The position numbers and the translations under genes were made by a program. Below, piece by piece: positions 18,579 through 20,360 of a DNA stretch of 20,360 nt. Numbering within the stretch: the stretch's first letter is position 1; each line of letters begins with the position of its first letter. Source of the DNA: Amphimedon queenslandica (Eukaryota > Porifera > Demospongiae > Haplosclerida > Niphatidae); assembly GCF_000090795.2 (NCBI RefSeq), contig NW_003546484.1, forward strand, positions 91,998-112,357, read 5' to 3'. The notes beneath the pieces are model-generated. The model did not search any database. It saw nothing but the letters and a program-made list of their open reading frames with translations, and was not told the origin of the DNA.

Positions 18579-18611
18579 TCTAGCTGATGATGAATCAATG
18601 TTTCTTTCAAG

Positions 18612-18713
18612 AACTTATTAGATAGATATCAACACAGACCACAAAGCTTACAGTCAATGTGCTTGGCTGATTTTGCTCCACATTTAACTTTGACACAAGT
18701 TGTAGTGTTGTAG
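18612..18713 (+). pseudogene. last recognisable Helitron fragment
   Basis: NLLDRYQHRPQSLQSMCLAD then FAPHLTL, TAG at 18711-18713. The LLDRYxxRPxxLxxMCLAxF word normally lies between Rep and the Pif1-like helicase. Nothing homologous to helicase motifs (GxAGTGKT and onward) follows in the window, so the element is truncated here. Confidence 0.85.
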
Positions 18714-18715
18714 TA

Positions 18716-18816
18716 ACACCCCTCTTTCAATAGAACAACACCAAGCTTGATTGATTCAACACCCCAATAGTAAACAACACCCAAATTTGTGACACCCACG
18801 AGTGTATGCCAACACC
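18716..18816. repeat. ACACC words spaced 15-22 bases
   Basis: ACACC occurs at 18716, 18738, 18759, 18777, 18792 and 18812. Intervening bases are not conserved. The cluster sits exactly between the Helitron break and the non-LTR fragment. It may be a decayed minisatellite or an end of some third element. Confidence 0.4.
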
Positions 18817-18882
18817 TCAGTTTTAACAGTGATACAGAGTTGGTGATGATGGTTTTGGGAAAATGAAAAAGGGGCAGGGAAG

Positions 18883-19213
18883 TTGTCATTAGATTTAGAA
18901 AGTGCAATGAATCTGATCCATGAAATTGGTACCAAGCAATATATTAATGCTCCTAAATTATGCAATGGTCACACATTAGTTAGGTGTGATAGGCAATCTG
19001 ATAATAACAAAGGGGGAGTAATGATGAGTCTTGATCCCAGTGTTAAAGCTCATATGACGTTTCAACTTTTAACAGTGGTGGCAACATTGAAGGCATTGTT
19101 GCCAAATCTAATTAGCCCATTCTTCAGACATAGCTCTTGCTTTGCTATACAGATCTCCAGGTAGCACTATGGATTCATTACCGTGGCCTGGTTTTCATTG
19201 TGAGGTTTTCTGA
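18883..19213 (+). pseudogene. non-LTR retrotransposon APE-type endonuclease fragment
   Basis: First frame (no ATG; open from about 18883): LESAMNLIHEIGTKQYINAP, then NGHTLVRCDRQSDNNKGGVM and LDPSVKAHMTFQL to TAG 19162-19164. A shifted frame continues SDIALALLYRSPGSTMDSLP (19124-19213). The block GYTLVRxDR...KGGGV and the later A-x-x-YRSPGST are landmarks of the APE-like endonuclease in CR1/L2-type non-LTR elements. The catalytic Glu of the ETWL block is upstream and not visible, and reverse transcriptase is absent. It is a short, dead fragment. It could belong to the same older element as the 2A-like ORF at 14700. Confidence 0.7.
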
Positions 19214-19745
19214 TTGCAAATTACAAATCTGAAATACATCTTGCAATGCATGTCCAGAAATATGAGGTCATCCTTCAGAATATCCTCCGTACTACAATTA
19301 GTAATTGTAAACCACGGGAGTCCCTTTACTTGTATGGAGTCAAGCAAGTAAATGTCCATAAATTGTGAGCAAAGCCATTCACACAGATTGTTGACTTGCT
19401 ATAACATTCATTATAAACATTAATTTATTCTTTAGGGAATCTAGTTTCTGCCATGTAATTTCACCGGTACTTTTCAAGCATAAAAAACTGCCATTGGACT
19501 TCGCAGTGACCGTTTAATACTTATTCTTTTTAATACTTCTTAATTTAATTATAAAATTATTTCTCATTTTGTTAAAAGTGTATGATACAGTATACACCTA
19601 AGGAATGTACTTATAATTAGGACATCACAGAAACGAGTAAATAGAGATGTACTTAGGTGTCTTTTGTGAAGGGTGGTACATTGTGATTATTAAGTAATAA
19701 CTATTAATAATTTTTAATTAACTCCCGCGGGAACTATTCCACACG
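19214..19745. other. intergenic; CCGCGG palindrome
   Basis: Nothing coding is seen. TCCCGCGGGA at 19723-19732 is a 10-base perfect palindrome with two CpGs, 14 bases before the ATG of the next candidate. This is unusual in this AT-rich region, but too little to call a promoter. Confidence 0.4.
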
Positions 19746-20351
19746 ATGAATCTCCAAGTAACTCTAAAATGTACTTCCAGTAACAAGCACCGAAGAGTAA
19801 GCTCTGAAGATGTTGTGTGCTGCCTTAAAGTCCCGATTGAGTTACTGTGTCACTGGCAAAAGTCCAAACTAAAGAATATTGTAAAGAGCATTGCTGAGAG
19901 TGGCATCAAGAGAGATGAACACAGCAAAACAGATGAACCACTGCTAGCAGATGTTTCTGGACCAGGGTCCTTGCAAGAAAGAATGCAGACCAGAGGAAGA
20001 ATTCTGCTGAGCACTCTTTCTTAGTTATCTAGAAAAAAGAAGTCTTTGTAGAGTAAATCGATACTCATTGATGTCCGAACTCGTGATAGAGTGCCAGTAG
20101 ATTCACTAGTTAACGGCATTTCCTCATTGAGCCATTCAGTTGATGCACTCAGGTAAACAATTACATTAGCCAATTGGCTCTTAGTTACTTCTACATACTA
20201 CATAATATATAATAGATCAGATCTGAATCAGAAAGATGAAATTATAAAGCATACAATGGCAAAAGTTTTGGAATTAACTACTGTGACAAATGCACAAAGG
20301 GAGGGAAAAGTTTTGATGATGTGGGAAAGAGGCAACAAAGAAGAAAATTAA
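19746..20351 (+). CDS. candidate small three-exon gene, function unknown
   Basis: Unspliced, ATG at 19746 opens 92 codons to TAG at 20022; a second TAG follows at 20049 and the same frame then stays open. A spliced model explains this. Exon 1 is 19746-19796 (ends AGA before the donor GTAAGC). Exon 2 is 20052-20152 (after acceptor TCTTTGTAG, ending CTCAG before the donor GTAAAC). Exon 3 is 20216-20351 (after acceptor TAATAG, TAA stop). Exon lengths 51 + 101 + 136 = 288 keep frame and give 95 residues. Exons 2 and 3 join as SLSHSVDALRSDLNQKDEII, which has a helical, coiled-coil-like spacing. No domain is recognised. Alternatives: a dead gene with two stops, the ORF1 of a retroelement, or chance. 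The exon 2-3 junction is the most convincing part. Confidence 0.35.
20153..20215 (+). other. predicted 63-nt intron
   Basis: GTAAAC...TAG between two frames that join in phase (L, then AG+A = Arg, then SDLNQ). The length matches the very short introns of compact invertebrate genomes. Confidence 0.35.
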
Positions 20352-20360
20352 TGTCAATAA

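Larger units (their letters stand above)
14700..18713 (+). mobile_element. decayed 5' half of an autonomous Helitron
   Basis: A continuous series of homologous segments in several frames shows the domain order of animal Helitron RepHel proteins: N-terminal Cys motif, lysine-rich stretch, DUF6570-type domain, OTU domain, Helitron_like_N, Rep with HUH motif, and the segment leading towards the helicase (NLLDRYQHRP... MCLADFA). The Pif1-like helicase is absent, so the copy is truncated at about 18.71 kb. At least eight frame changes or stops, plus an inserted MITE (16950-17186), make it a pseudogene. The Helitron 5' TC and 3' hairpin-CTRR ends could not be identified with confidence. The stretch 14700-14861 is included tentatively because it might belong to an older non-LTR element into which the Helitron inserted. 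Confidence 0.85.

Noticed and set aside
18629-18965. Minus-strand frames of 69-92 codons
   Set aside because: Antisense to the Helitron tail, the ACACC cluster and the endonuclease fragment; the repeated G-V pattern simply mirrors the ACACC words.

Overview
This window reads as AT-rich, gene-poor nuclear DNA of an invertebrate animal, with transposon debris of several classes. The mix fits an early-branching animal such as a demosponge: an OTU-containing animal-type Helitron, a Penelope-type GIY-YIG endonuclease, a non-LTR endonuclease, a hAT-type MITE, a second MITE family, and candidate introns of 63-255 nt. No marker in the window fixes the species, so the sponge assignment is inference. 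There is no bacterial operon structure, rRNA, tRNA or CRISPR array that I can see.

Layout. 1-2.2 kb is AT-rich intergenic DNA with one weak candidate exon, a foldback repeat and the first copy of a MITE family whose ends are TGTGACC...GGTCACA. About 2.2-7.96 kb is a non-coding segment present as three diverged copies (clearest period about 2.2 kb). One copy carries a private insertion with a GC-rich perfect hairpin and inverted repeats, and another carries the second MITE. A hAT-type MITE with an exact 8-bp target duplication lies at 8521-8776. A decayed Penelope-like endonuclease lies at 9427-9691, followed by a degenerate hammerhead-like motif. The third MITE is at 10233-10471. An unrecognised, frameshifted coding remnant lies at 11820-12093. 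The best host-like gene candidate is on the minus strand at 12888-13417: two exons joined by a consensus donor and a good acceptor restore one frame of 125 codons.

14.7-18.7 kb is the main content: the decayed 5' half of an autonomous Helitron. In order it shows a short ORF ending in a 2A-like peptide (GNIEVNPGP), a CxxC zinc-knuckle remnant, a lysine-rich degenerate stretch, a DUF6570-type domain, an OTU cysteine-protease-like domain, the Helitron_like_N region, and the Rep HUH nuclease with its PHSH motif. The Rep tyrosine segment appears deleted and the helicase is absent. The fourth MITE is inserted in the coding region, which lets the target-site duplication be read from the protein frame (2 bp). 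Next come a small ACACC-spaced cluster and a frameshifted non-LTR APE-type endonuclease fragment (18883-19213). The right edge (19746-20351) holds a possible three-exon small gene with compatible splice phases.

Nothing here is a demonstrably functional host gene. The most useful observations are the 2A-like leader upstream of a Helitron, the frameshift at the expected OTU catalytic His, the nested MITE, the two candidate small spliced genes and the triplicated non-coding unit.
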